A stretch of DNA of 26,697 bases from Bremia lactucae (GCF_004359215.1 NC_090620.1:120836-147532), one strand, 5' to 3'. Positions 1-9,342 are shown, counted from the first letter of the stretch. Made by a program: numbers and translations. Notes: a model not told the origin generated them from the sequence alone.

Positions 1-470
1 GACTATTTCGTGGATCTTTCCTTCCTTTAATTCGGCAAGGAACAGATCCCACGACATCTCCGGGAGATTTACTATCTTCTCGGCAGATTTAAAGACTTGC
101 CGGAGCACCTCAACTGAGGATGCCTCCGCAATTTCGTCTTTGACGGCCTCGAACACCTCGTTGGAAGGCCCGTTATCTTTATTAGGGACTGATCCAAAGG
201 TCACTCGTTTACGGATGCCTTTGATCGATCATATCTGTCGGGTGCGCGTTCTTCGAGTCACCACGACCTTTGACTGGGAAGCGGGTGCCGTTGCTCTCCT
301 GGCTAAAGCACCACTTCCAACCGCACCAAGCTCTCGCTCTGTGTCGGTTCTTGCGACGCTTGACCTCCTACCAACTCGTTATCTTCTGCGGCAAGGCTGT
401 CAATTCTATGCAGGACCATTGGACGCATGACTTATCATCGTCCTTTTAACGACACCAGTCTCTCCGAGCT
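1..470 (-). pseudogene. PR-RT linker of a Ty3/gypsy pol (element E0), truncated by window edge
   Basis: Read on the minus strand this stretch is the spacer between protease and reverse transcriptase. It is homologous to 14805-15165 read on the plus strand (phrases corresponding to VTFGSVPNKEDGP and KSAEEIVNLPEM there) and, at its upstream part (about 440-280), to the end of the window at 26540-26697. No catalytic residues are expected here. The frame is broken by several stops and small indels, so it is a remnant. It follows gag directly with no zinc knuckle or protease between them, which implies an internal deletion near 470. Confidence 0.7.
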
Positions 471-1240
471 CTTATATCAAGTTGTTGCCGAGCCACTGCT
501 AAAGGATTAATCCTTAACTAAGGCAATTTGGACTTCCTATTCCATCGTCGGCGGCACCTTACTAAAAACGGTCTGTCGCAATGGGCCGTGCCGCAGTCCT
601 TTAATGAACATGGGCACCGTAATGTATTCCGGTATTGGACCCACAGCAATGGATGCCTACACTCCTGCACATAATCTAGCAGCGATCGCTCCACCTGTCA
701 CGCTCCAAAGAAGCATTCCTGAAGCACCACCTCGTTTCTTGGTGGCTGATACATGACGCGAATCTTTGTCCTTTAGATCGCCCATGAAAGTAACTCCTTT
801 TTGTCCACCATAAGCGCCGAGAAAGCCCAATCCAACGCTTTACCTCGCAAATGGGACATGGTGTACGACACTATCTGGTGTCGTCCTCGATGAGCTGCGC
901 CATACCGCATTGCTCCACGAATAGCAGCCATTGGGCAGTCGTGTGCGCTGCAGCTCCAGCGAACTTGGTCGGGTCCATCCAAATGGTCCTCGGCTGATAC
1001 GGCCGGGCGGAGAGCGTCTCAAGAGTCCTGTTGAGAGCCTTGTTCCAAGCTTGCTTATTTGTCAGCACGGCTACGCCTTGGACGTGACCTTTCGCTGTCC
1101 GTGTACAAACGCCTCAAGCTTCTCCAGCTGAGCAACAAGTTTCTTAGGAGGACTGCCCTTTAGTCTGACCAGGTCTTGCTTACAAAGTCCGTGCACCAAG
1201 CGCTCCGTCACTTCCCGATGATGTTCGGAGAGATGGGAGG
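471..1240 (-). pseudogene. Ty3/gypsy gag remnant (element E0)
   Basis: Capsid part of a gypsy Gag, the structural protein that packages element RNA. On the minus strand one can read PPKKLVAQLEKLEAFVHGQR near 1150-1090, then LLFVEQCGMAQLIEDDT near 925-875 and VSYTMSHLRGKALDWAF near 870-820, which lie in different frames. The later part corresponds to the gag at 14013-14800 (minus) and 25366-25936 (plus). Stops and at least three frameshifts interrupt it. The C-terminal CCHC knuckle is missing. Upstream (1240-1500) is a leader without a recognisable gene, then a candidate LTR. Family assignment is secure; exact ends are approximate. Confidence 0.75.
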
Positions 1241-1500
1241 TGGGGCGATTGATATGAGGCTCACCTCACTGACACGCTCAAAGAAGCGGGTCGTGGGAAG
1301 GAGTGCAAGTGCTACCAAGTGTGTGTAGGCGCTTCTTAAGCAACCTCGCACACCTTCAAGCACAGCGAGGAAACAGATTGACCGTCTTCTCTCGCGTGCA
1401 GTGAGGTGGTTGGTGGGCGCCTAAGCGACCTCATTCAACGAACTTGTACCTTAGAACAAGTGTCGCCACGAAAGCGGTTACCCGTGTTCACGTGCGCACT

Positions 1501-1798
1501 TGTTATCTAGAAAGTAGTTTTAAGAATGATTTATATTTAATCGTTTGAATATAAAATCTTTTTATTTAGTAAATATGAGTCATCTCTGTAGATGTGTATA
1601 TCTACATGTCGAGTGTATTGTTCCCAATACCTCTGCTCGCGAATGACACTAGACGTCATCCCCTTCAATGTGAATGTATCTATGTACATCACATACACTA
1701 GGTAGGTCACTATGTGAACCTCACCCGAGTACTGGGTCAAATTACTTCTCATGAAGTAATTAGCCTTTCCGTTAATTGTACTTAACGGGTGTGTAACG
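1501..1798 (-). repeat. Candidate 5' LTR of element E0
   Basis: AT-rich 298-bp block starting TGTTATCTAG on the plus strand. On the minus strand it begins at a near-match to TGTTACACACC (one mismatch at the very end), so the ends form a short TGTTA inverted repeat as in LTRs. It lies just upstream of the minus-strand gag leader, where a 5' LTR belongs. No second copy is present in the window to prove it and I could not identify a primer binding site. Confidence 0.45.
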
Positions 1799-1821
1799 TA
1801 AGGCAGCTAGCCAGTTAAAAA

Positions 1822-2073
1822 TGTTAAAGAAGGTATGGCGTAAATTCTTGCCTGCGTGTGGAAAAGCGCCAACGTGTGCCTTCTAGCCGCAGCATTGGAA
1901 GTTTGTTCAAGGCCATCATACGGCGACAACAATCTGGTGATTTACAAGTAGAAATTACCTGTGAAGAACTCAACCATGAACCTTTTGCTCATCAGCACCA
2001 GATGCATCATCACCATCATCAGCAACTACAGCACCAAAACATGAACAACGCTAACAACAGCACCAACAGTTGA
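1822..2073 (+). CDS. Short His/Gln/Asn-rich reading frame, possible host gene fragment
   Basis: Not recognised. An ATG at 1822 (context aaaaATGtt) opens a basic N-terminus (MLKKVWRKFLPACGK). A second frame opens at a GTG at 1858 and runs to a stop at 2071-2073. It contains RSIGSLFKAIIRRQQSG and an acidic EITCEELNHEPF, and ends in a low-complexity His/Gln/Asn tail (about 27 residues). Joining the two frames needs a one-base shift or a small intron, so this may be an exon or a decayed gene. An AATAAA lies about 105 bp after the stop (2179-2184). It sits in the only stretch (1799-2410) between retroelements, which makes host origin plausible. The tail composition could also be chance from a CAN-rich repeat. 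Confidence 0.35.
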
Positions 2074-2310
2074 TAAAAAGTAGATTTAGGTTCATTAGTA
2101 GAATTTTCTGAAACCGCAGCGTTTTAATCAAACTTTGATTATTTCTTTGCATGTTTTCTGCACGAATTGACTTCCGATAAATCAATAAATGTTTGAAAGG
2201 TGGGTGGGCATGCCATGGTCTGATATATCGAGGAGCTCCCGGTGCGCACACCTTGTCACCCCATTGTTGCCGATTTGAATTCAGAAAGGGCACTGAATTA
2301 TTTATTATGG

Positions 2311-2353
2311 AAAATTAAGCAGGCCATTTTAGTATCATAAAATGCTTAATTTT
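2311..2353. other. Hairpin: perfect 11-bp inverted repeat
   Basis: Arms AAAATTAAGCA (2311-2321) and TGCTTAATTTT (2343-2353) are exact reverse complements. The loop itself has ATTTTA/TAAAAT arms. It lies 3' of the reading frame at 1822-2073. Function unknown. Confidence 0.6.
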
Positions 2354-2356
2354 AAG

Positions 2357-2410
2357 CCCGGTGTTCGAAGCTGATAGACCTTCTTGCTCTATCAGCTTTG
2401 AAACACCCGG
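2357..2410. other. Hairpin abutting the E1 LTR, about 22-bp arms
   Basis: The left arm 2357-2378 (begins CCCGGTGTTCGAAGC) and right arm 2388-2410 pair with about three mismatches or bulges around a 9-base loop. The right arm ends at the base before the LTR start at 2411, so the element may have inserted at the foot of this hairpin. Confidence 0.55.
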
Positions 2411-2794
2411 TGTAATGGGGCACTGCCGACTTCTACTGCTTCAGTACAAATTCACTTTGCACTGCTTCAGTGCGAGTGGTGCCTCACGTCACTTCACGTA
2501 CACTAGTACGTGCAGAGAAAGACTCTATTTAAAACACTTGCTGTATAGAGGGTTAAAAGTAAACTGGATTTAATATAATTAAGTTATTTTGTTTCTATCT
2601 AGTTAATACTCACTCAATTATATACTAATTCAAAACATGTAATAAAGTCTTATCTGTCTCTCTCTTTGCGCGCGTCCAGTGCTGACTGGACCGGTTAGCA
2701 AGTAGATATAATGGCCTATATCTACCAATTGATAAGCTTTCCAATATTTCTTTGTAAAGTAATATTCTCCAAATATTATCTACCTTTTAGATTA

Positions 2795-2802
2795 TATATT
2801 AA
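2795..2802. repeat. Target site duplication, left copy
   Basis: TATATTAA immediately before the GGGACCGG end of the nested element, identical to 3821-3828. Confidence 0.8.
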
Positions 2803-3820
2803 GGGACCGGTATAGACACACCGGTTTAGCCACACACACCCTTCTGTATTGAATAAAAAACATCATATAATTTTTTTCTCTGTATGGGGCATTCCACTGC
2901 ATCAAAAAATCAACAGTTATTCCTTTACAATCGTCTTTAGATCGCCCTTTTAGCATTTTGAACATCACACCCATTAAATTACATAAGGGAATCGCTTTAG
3001 CCACGCACCTTAATTATCTACATTAGAGAAGTGTAATTGGTGTGTGCCCCTGAGCACATCAGAAGCCGTGTTTTCGTTTGGCGATGTTAGATGTACGGTA
3101 TTAAAGATGAGAAAAAGCCAAGAGCGCCCGCACTTGATTGGCAAGTCATAAAAAGAGCGAAAAAAAGAGCAGTAAAAAAATCGAGCACGAGAGAGAAGTT
3201 GAGCTGGAAATGAGCAACAAGGGTCCGAGGTGCGCTCTTGCGCATGCAAGTTAAATAGTCTTTGGAGGTCAAGCGACGGATAAATGTATGTTACTTTACA
3301 ACAACTTTTGCGAAAGTGCATGTTTACCTTTCAAATAGGCGAATCTTAATACTCTTTCTATACCCACCATGAGCGCAAGCAAGCCACAATTTCCTTATGT
3401 TTCACTTTTTTGTCGGCTTTTGTTCGGAATTAATTTGTTGAGAAAGCATCTTGCTATTGAACACGAAAGTACGTATATATTGCGAAGTCTTTTGCAGACT
3501 ATACGAGCTGGCCTGCTTAAAGGTTTCTTAATATATATTCTAGTTATCAACACGTTGCTACCATTGCGCTACTCTCATACATATAGAGGTAGATAATCAA
3601 GGGGCGTGACTACATCAGTTCCCAAATGTAATTTAACGGGAGGTGTACCAAAGTCCAAAAAGGATCTCAAGACTACTCGAAAGGAAAAAAATGTCATTTT
3701 GTGATATAGCGAAATAATTAAACTGTTTATTTTTAATCTTTAGCTTTTAACAAATTGAAATAAACAGACGAAGAGGGTGCGTGGCTATAACACAAGAGGT
3801 GTGTGCCTAAACCGGTTCCC
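2803..3820. mobile_element. Nested 1018-bp TIR element, probably non-autonomous DNA transposon
   Basis: The left end GGGACCGGTATAGACACAC and the reverse complement of the right end (GGGAACCGGTTTAGGCACAC) match closely. A second shared block follows inside each end (TTTAGCCACACACACCC and TATAGCCACGCACCC), so the imperfect TIR is about 45 bp. A perfect 8-bp duplication flanks it. Eight-base duplications are typical of hAT and P-like transposons, but the termini do not match a hAT consensus I know, so class is open. Internal frames are short: a plus frame 3369-3596 (75 aa, hydrophobic) and a minus frame 3010-3321 (103 aa), neither transposase-like. A TAGCCACGCACC repeat also occurs internally near 2998. 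Confidence 0.75.
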
Positions 3821-3828
3821 TATATTAA
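3821..3828. repeat. Target site duplication, right copy
   Basis: TATATTAA immediately after the CCGGTTCCC end of the nested element, matching 2795-2802 exactly. Confidence 0.8.
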
Positions 3829-3876
3829 TCTACAACCTTTCAGTGTTAATTTAATGTAACGACACACCCCGTTACA

Positions 3877-3890
3877 CCCCCCCTTTAAAC
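3877..3890 (-). promoter_or_regulatory. Polypurine tract of E1
   Basis: On the minus strand GTTTAAAGGGGGGG directly precedes the LTR start TGTAACGGGG. A purine run touching the 3' LTR is the plus-strand DNA primer in reverse transcription. Its position fixes the orientation of E1 and shows that the LTR on its left is the 3' one. Confidence 0.75.
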
Positions 3891-3958
3891 GACAATCACT
3901 CTGGAAGTCATTTAATAGAGTGGACACTATAAGACCACTTTCTTAAAAACGATGTTGA

Positions 3959-5618
3959 TTGGTCAGAGCATCAATTTTAATTCTATCGCATGGTAACAAG
4001 TCCATGCGGTATGCGAATAGTGCGGCGCCTTTGGCTACGGTACATGCAGCCGCGGGCGACGCATTATTGACTCTTGCGGCATACGTTTCGTCTGCCGAAG
4101 TATCATCTTCTCCCGCAACACTTGATGTTGCGGGTGCACGTGGTGAGTCACCACGTGAATGCGACCCCAATTTGGAGGCCGACTATAAATGCGGGTCGGA
4201 CGAAATGGCCGACTCGGGGAGAGAAGATCAGTCACCTGATCGTCGTCAGTCGGCTGACTATGTGCCTTCGCACGAGGGGGCATAATCGGAAAGACGTGCT
4301 GATAGCATTCACTATTGCACGTTCGGCTCAAACAATGAGGATGATTTCCCATCGCCAGCACCGTCTTTCGTGCTGTTCCCCACACTTGTTTCTGTGTGTG
4401 GTGATGACGATGGCGTAAGCCATCGTAATAGAAGTTCTTGTGGTACCCTGCTTCAGTGGGTACCTCTCAGGGGAAGGCAGATAATAAAATGTCGTCTTGC
4501 CGCTGAGAAAAAGCCGTGGCTTTTGCCCGAACGGCTAGTCTGTAGTTTGTCTGGAGAGACAAACCTCACAAAAAACATCATTTATCTATTGCGACAAGGC
4601 TACAGGCCTTGATCCCAGCGCGATGAACTTTCGCGCTGAAGAAGATTTTTACCTCTATGCTTTTCTTCAGCATCGATAGTATTGTAACAACAACAAGCGA
4701 TATAAGATCTCGTTGAGGAAAGCCTGGAGCGCATTTATTCGCAATGTCAACGACATTGCACGCGAAGCCTGGCTTCAAAGACTTAACGCGATTCGCGTTA
4801 AGTTTGAGAAACGAACTTCAAAGGTGCAAGGTATAAATTGAATCGGTTGTTGTAAGGCAGGACTTCCATGCCTCATGTGGGGTGATCCCTGTCCGTGCTG
4901 TGTCGACAACACGAAATGAGTGAAGGGGTAGTCTATTCCCTTCTTCGCTATGGGGGAGGGCTCGGATATCTATCGAGATGCGCGACGAGACTGACGTTTT
5001 GCAATCAATTTACACTCGCCAGGGGCGCGTTTTTCCAATAAACCTTGTAATCCATCGGATGGGTCTCGTCATACTGACGGATGAGGCCCTCAACGTCAAC
5101 AACCAGCTGGAAACGAGGCTTCCAGCTGTCATGTGAATGTGGATAACCGCGCCAGCGAACCATATAACTCGTTCGCTGCACCTTCACATCACGGTGCTTT
5201 AGGATACGTTTCACAAGGAAACGTCCACCACCATGGGAATCCACCAATGGTTGTGGTGGAGGAGGGAAAATTAGATCCGAACAATATGTCGGATCTAGAG
5301 TCGAAGATCGACAAACTCGGCCGCTACCTCCATCTATTGGTGGAGGGTCTTGAACGCGAGCGCGGTAACCGTCACTCGTTGGAGCAGATGGTGCAGGCTA
5401 CCTATATCGAAGGGTTGGAAATTCGTTCGAAGAGTGCGTACTCAATGCTGGAGTACGAACGGAAGTATCACGGCCTCGTGGAACTTCGGGTTCGGCATGA
5501 GAATCTCCAGATTCAGCATGAGAATTTGGTTCGTGACCACAAGAAGCTTTATTGGATTCTTGAAAAGGGTGGTCAGATCCGTCCTCGAAAGAAACCGCGT
5601 ACTGATGGTACCGGCTGA
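3959..5618 (+). pseudogene. Antisense accessory gene of E1 (aORF-1)
   Basis: Function unknown. It lies on the strand opposite to gag-pol, starting about 110 bp inside the 3' LTR. Segments in order: Ala-rich start with NKSMRYAN (about 3990-4150) passing into an acidic Ser/Asp/Glu-rich stretch to 4285; a segment with EEDFYLYAFLQHR then KAWSAFIRNV and REAWL (4635-4785); AGLPCLMWGDPCPCC (about 4859-4903); an open frame from 5085 to 5618 that is antisense to the chromodomain and pol linker and holds a predicted coiled coil (begins MSDLESKIDKL near 5286) ending in a basic KKPRTDG tail. Stops include TAG after LQHR, where related copies have Trp, and TGA at 5082 where E3 has Arg. The same motifs recur at 13430-14012 and 17792-19500. 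The 161-codon C-terminal frame from 5133 is uninterrupted, while pol sense over it has a TAG at 5398. I infer a real but decayed gene. Confidence 0.6.
5005..5247 (-). pseudogene. Chromodomain at the C-terminus of E1 pol
   Basis: Minus-strand frame with GGRFLVKRILKHRD, then YMVRWRGYPHSHDSWKPRF and a DVEGLIRQYDETHP tail. This is a chromodomain fold: hydrophobic strand, W-R-G-Y-P turn, and D-S-W-x-P helix start. In chromoviruses it tethers the integrase to chromatin during integration. It is in frame with the linker at 5398-5745 but separated from it by a TAG at 5398-5400. The stop after ASVN lies at 5005. Its opposite strand carries the aORF-1 frame. Confidence 0.85.
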
Positions 5619-5972
5619 GCCGACCAATGTAAAACGTAGGATGCGTTCGCATCTTACGTGGAAATTCTTTTGTGTACGCAATGCCTCTGCGATGCGGTAC
5701 ACGGAAAGGACCAATGAACTTGGGTAGTAGATTACTGCTACCCACATTAGTGACTTCACGATCAGATTTACCGTTGAGAGTAGGTCATTATTTTAAAGGA
5801 AAGAACATTTGCTCTTCCATGTTTGTCTGCATTCCGTTTGTGACGGTCCACTGCGTTAGCAATGGAATCCTGAACGAAACGGACTTATGATTCTCGAGCC
5901 AGCAGAAATTCATCTGCTAACTCATTTGTTTTGTCTTTTTTTCAGTGCGCTTTGTGCGCACTGCCATGGGAT
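5398..5972 (-). pseudogene. Integrase C-terminal region and pol linker of E1
   Basis: On the minus strand, LLPKFIGPFRVPHRRGIAYT and KMRTHPTFYIGRLSRYHQY (5735-5600) are the conserved integrase-to-chromodomain linker of oomycete gypsy elements. A Pro/His-rich spacer follows to the stop at 5398. Between 5745 and 5972 the expected helical part (DSIANAVDRHKRNADKHGR) is legible but frameshifted. The three frames needed show it cannot be translated as one chain. Confidence 0.75.
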
Positions 5973-6900
5973 CTATCTTAACTTCGATGTCAATTGTTTT
6001 GATATAGATATTATTCGCATCGTTGGTAACTTCGACGCGTGATGAGCATGAGCCAGAAATAGCTTTGCTCCTTCGAGTTCACCCCCCCCCAAACTAGAGG
6101 ATCCCTCTAATTGAGTGAATATGCGAGGATGGCGTAAGTCATTCACGAACAACGGCGAATGCGCTGTCGACGCATGCACCGAATTGTTGATGGCGAATTC
6201 GACCATCGGTAAAAACTCGCTCCAATTCGGATACGATTGGACGTAACCTCGAAGTATCTCTTCGAGGACGCGATTTACGCGTTCTGTTTGACCATCCGTT
6301 TCCGGGTGATCGGATGTTGACATAGTCAGCCGTGTTCCGAGAGATCGGAACACGGATTGCCAGAACTCCGCCGTGAATCTCGGATCTCTATCCGAGACCA
6401 ATTCACGGGGTAACCCATGGAGTTTGAATACCGTGTCGATAAAGACACGGGCACAGCCCGGAGCCGTAATCGACTCTGGTACTGCAGCAAGATGTACCAT
6501 CTTGCTGAATCTGTCTACAAAAACAAGGATTCCATGTTTTTTGGGATCGTCTTTGGAAATCCGAAGACGAAGTCCGTCGATACGGACTGCCAACACTGCC
6601 GGAAGCGGGAGAGGTTGGAGAGGTGCACGGGATGAAGGGCTAGGCTTCACCCGTTGACATACCTCGCAAGCACGAATGTACTTGCGCACGAACTGATACT
6701 GGCGGGGCCAGTAGAAGTCGCGACTTACTGTGAGGTAAGTCTTCTCGCGTCCACGATGCCCATTTGTTGGCGCATCGTGACATTCATACATGATGCGCAA
6801 TCGCAAATCACTGTGAGTTGGGACGATGAAACGTGGAGTGTCGCCGGCAACAGCTCTGTAGTACAGTAAGCCGTTGCGTGATGTGTATCAATCGGATGAC
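5973..6900 (-). pseudogene. Integrase of E1 (zinc-binding and DDE core)
   Basis: Longest clean pol frame (minus, 6806-5973, 277 aa). It inserts element DNA into the chromosome. The HHCC zinc module shows as NGHRGREKT and CEVCQRVKPS. The DDE core is complete: Asp in VFVDRFSKM, Asp in ELVSDRDPRF, and Glu in QTERVNRV, with 35 residues between the last two. The motif WSEFLPMVEFAINNSVHAST follows. A G9 homopolymer (C9 on the plus strand, 6082-6090) encodes a Gly run near the end; the frame then closes at 5973 instead of running into the linker. Upstream, to about 6900, the zinc-module start is frameshifted. Confidence 0.88.
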
Positions 6901-7049
6901 GATCGGTATAAAGCCACTAAATCTTCAAAATATATGTTGGATGGATTCATCAGATGATCCATTCAACGCAGAAGGCCTTTATTGTTTGTATAGGCTTTCT
7001 TTATGTCATTAAACAAAGATGACGACGGAACACTTGTATGAGTGTTTCA

Positions 7050-7380
7050 TCAGTAAGTTACGGCCATGCGTAATGACACATGGTCCGTATATACGATGAA
7101 CGGTCTATCTCCTAGGAGATAGACCCTAAATTTAGCCAGTGCATATTTCATGGCAAGGAGGTCCTTGTCAAGCACTGAGTAATTGCGTTTAGCTGGTTGC
7201 AGCTGACGCGATTGGTAACAGACGACGCACTCTGCGCCGTCTGTGACATATCGCATCATCGCACAGGCGATTGCGAAATCGCTGGCGTCACAGACTCATG
7301 CAATAGTCTGTCTTGATGCGATCGCCAGGATTGGCAATTGAATCAAGCTTTGCTTGATACCTTCAAAGAACGCTGACAAT
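7050..7380 (-). pseudogene. RNase H domain of E1 pol
   Basis: Minus-strand frame 7259-7050 with VVCYQSRQLQPAKRNYSVLD, LLAMKYALAKFRVYLLGDRP and FIVYTDHVSLR, the conserved gypsy RNase H core. It degrades element RNA in the RNA-DNA hybrid. TDH near the end carries a catalytic Asp; the Glu/Asp of the middle motif (normally DKELLA) reads DKDLLA. The frame ends at a stop at 7050 and the N-terminal part (7260-7380) is broken. The stretch 6900-7050 is the RNase H to integrase spacer, not clean in any frame. Confidence 0.8.
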
Positions 7381-8250
7381 CAGCGTTCCATGACCACTTG
7401 ACATTTTTCTTCAACAAAGAAGAAAGATGTACCGTCATTTCCGCATAATGGCGTGAATACTTGTGCAGGTACGTTGCTAACCGAGGAACTTTCAAAGTCA
7501 TTTGACATCACTGGAACTGGCCAGTCGGTAATTGCCTTGATTTTTTGGATCAGGGCGCACGTCGTGTTTACCGACGACGCACCCAAGAAGTGAATTTCTC
7601 TTGCAGCGAATATTCACTACTTGAGATTTGCGTACAACTTATGCTTTCGCATAAGTGTAAGAATCTGACGAACGTGAGTTTTATAAACTTCCACGTCCAT
7701 CTTTATGTCCCATGACCCGGCTATGGACGAATACATCGTCAAAACAACCCGGTGCGAATTCTCGCACCGGTCTCAACAGATTCGTTACGCATCTGTTGAA
7801 TGTTGCAAAGGCGTTACTAAGCCCTTGTGGCATTACGAGCCATTCCCAGATCATCCCACTGGAAATGCTCACTGCTGCGTACGGGATGTTCCGTTCACGC
7901 ATAAGGATCTGATAAAAATCAATCAGATCCATAGACGAAAAGATGGTACTCTTAGACATACCATCATGATTACGTCTTTTGTAGGTATCAGCGTTTGAGC
8001 CACCATTGCAGAATTCAGTTTATTAAATGCGTGCATTATCCGCCACCCTCCTGTGGCATTTCGCACACAGAAGGTAGGAGAGCTATCTGGCGAGGTTGGC
8101 TCCCTTAAAGGGCCCGCTTTTAATCGATCGATAAGGAATTTATCGATCGCTATTACTTGTTCACGAGGCAATAACTCGCATGGAACTGCTTCAAGGAATA
8201 CATCCCTGAATTCAATTGAATCCTTGTATAAAGGTTTTGTCTTAAGTGAC
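7381..8250 (-). pseudogene. Reverse transcriptase of E1
   Basis: Minus-strand fragments in order: MPREQVIAIDKFLIDRLKAG and SPTFCVRNATGGWRIMHAFN (8171-7990), then STIFSSMDLIDFYQILMRER, LVMPQGLSNAFATFNR and the catalytic motif as CFDDVFVHS (7959-7700). The usual YFDD is CFDD here, keeping both metal-binding Asp but losing the preceding Tyr. The connection domain (7680-7380) is legible only in pieces (AITDWPVPV). At least three frameshifts separate the blocks, so no active enzyme can be made. Confidence 0.85.
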
Positions 8251-8949
8251 TCCTAGGATTGAGTAGTATCTCTCTAAATCCGAGTCTTCACATCGAGGAC
8301 ACTTACGCCCATAGATGAGCTGCTGAGAACCTGTTCGTTCTCTGCAAAAATTACCACTGACCAAATGTCGGTTACGTAGTCGTCCTCTGTGACGAGTACG
8401 CAGATCTGCTTGATTTTCCCACCATGCACATCTTTCAAGAGCCGCTTAGGCTCTAGGGTTGGTAGTTAAATTATCTCCGTAGTTAACTTCGGAGGCGCAT
8501 ACAGATCAAGAGTATAAGCGCCTACTCTTGATTCGTTATTAACCAATACATTTAATGTCTCGGTTTCTTCCTGGGATTTATCCACAGGCTGCCGAGGGAT
8601 TAATCCCTCGGGATCTCGAAGTCTAGTTACTCAACTATTTGAGGAGATTTATCCTCAAGTACGTGGGGACCTTTTCCCTCAACGTCTCTCGAGTATGATT
8701 GCGCTATCACAGTCGGGTCCTCTACGGTCGACTCTCTACTAGACCTAGGATCATCGTGTTGTCCCTTTGGGACAACCGGTATACTTCTTGAATATCGCCC
8801 GCTAGGCGTACATTCATGTCTCAATTTACTTGACTTTTTCGAGTGGTGGACCTTCGGCGCTGCCTGTGCATTAGCATAGCCGCCGGCAGCTAACTCCACA
8901 GGGTGATAAGTAATCACACTGCGATCTTGTGCAGTCGTACTAACGACCG
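8251..8949 (-). pseudogene. PR-RT linker of E1
   Basis: On the minus strand, a hydrophilic low-conservation spacer (8949-8627, open) ends at a stop at 8627. It continues in broken frames with LPTLEPKRLLKDVHGGKIKQ and ICVLVTEDDYV (about 8470-8380) up to the RT. The same phrases occur at 13310-13375 on the plus strand, confirming shared ancestry. No enzymatic motif is expected. Confidence 0.65.
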
Positions 8950-9342
8950 TACCACGAGTGTGGCCATCGCACTCACTCGTAGTACATCCACACGCTTGTG
9001 GACGCTCCAGGACGTTCATCAGATGGCCATCTGATGAACAAGTGGCAGGCATCTTTACGGATCGTTGCTGCCAGCTGATTCTTGGCTTATATTTTTTGAG
9101 CCAATGTAAACCTAGGATGACATCAAATTTGTCATCCAAATCCTGTATGATGAATCATCATCGTACTGTAATTTTTTTAACGTGTAGTGAAATTTCACTA
9201 CGCGTTTCGTTGTTGTTATCGATGCGCCTGTGGCTTGACGCACCGTCATCTTTGTTGGAGGGATGTCGCGCTCAACATATTTTAGCGTTCGATCCTCTAG
9301 TGACTGGCGACGAATAAAGTTATTCGACGCTCCACAGTCCAC
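8950..9342 (-). pseudogene. Aspartic protease of E1
   Basis: Minus strand: MDCGASNNFIRRQSL at 9342-9298 is the flap-side active-site motif of retropepsins (usual D-[ST]-G-A, here DCGA), and DVILGLHWLKKYKPRISW at about 9124-9070 is the C-terminal conserved block (ILG). It would cleave Gag-Pol. A frameshift near 9120-9139 separates the two. Thr/Ser to Cys in DCGA is unusual; the remnant at 12390 also has DCG, so this may be ancestral in the family. The frame is shifted by -1 relative to gag, whose stop is at 9342-9344. Confidence 0.8.

Larger units (their letters stand above)
2411..3876 (-). repeat. 3' LTR of E1, split by a nested insertion
   Basis: On the plus strand it starts TGTAATGGGGCAC (2411) and ends with CACACCCCGTTACA (3876), giving terminal inverted repeats TGTAATGGGG/TGTAACGGGG. 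Removing the 1018-bp insertion and one 8-bp target copy leaves 440 bp, a normal LTR size. The terminal 22 bases (3855-3876) are themselves an imperfect palindrome, as at 17618-17639 and 15877-15898. A block at about 2470-2520 (GTGCCTC and CACTTCACGTACAC) also occurs in the LTRs at 15877-16383 and 17125-17639. Confidence 0.75.

Noticed and set aside
2411..2573. Plus-oriented LTR start at TGTAATGGGG giving an independent element
   Set aside because: It pairs as the terminal inverted repeat of the LTR ending at 3876, and the polypurine tract places the element to the right on the minus strand.
3369..3596. 75-aa plus-strand frame in the nested TIR element as a transposase
   Set aside because: No DDE residues or zinc fingers; too short and hydrophobic without a coherent motif.
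4035..4418. Overlapping 114-116 aa frames on both strands in the E1 3' region
   Set aside because: Composition follows the aORF-1 frame in other phases and nothing comparable is found at the E3 copy.
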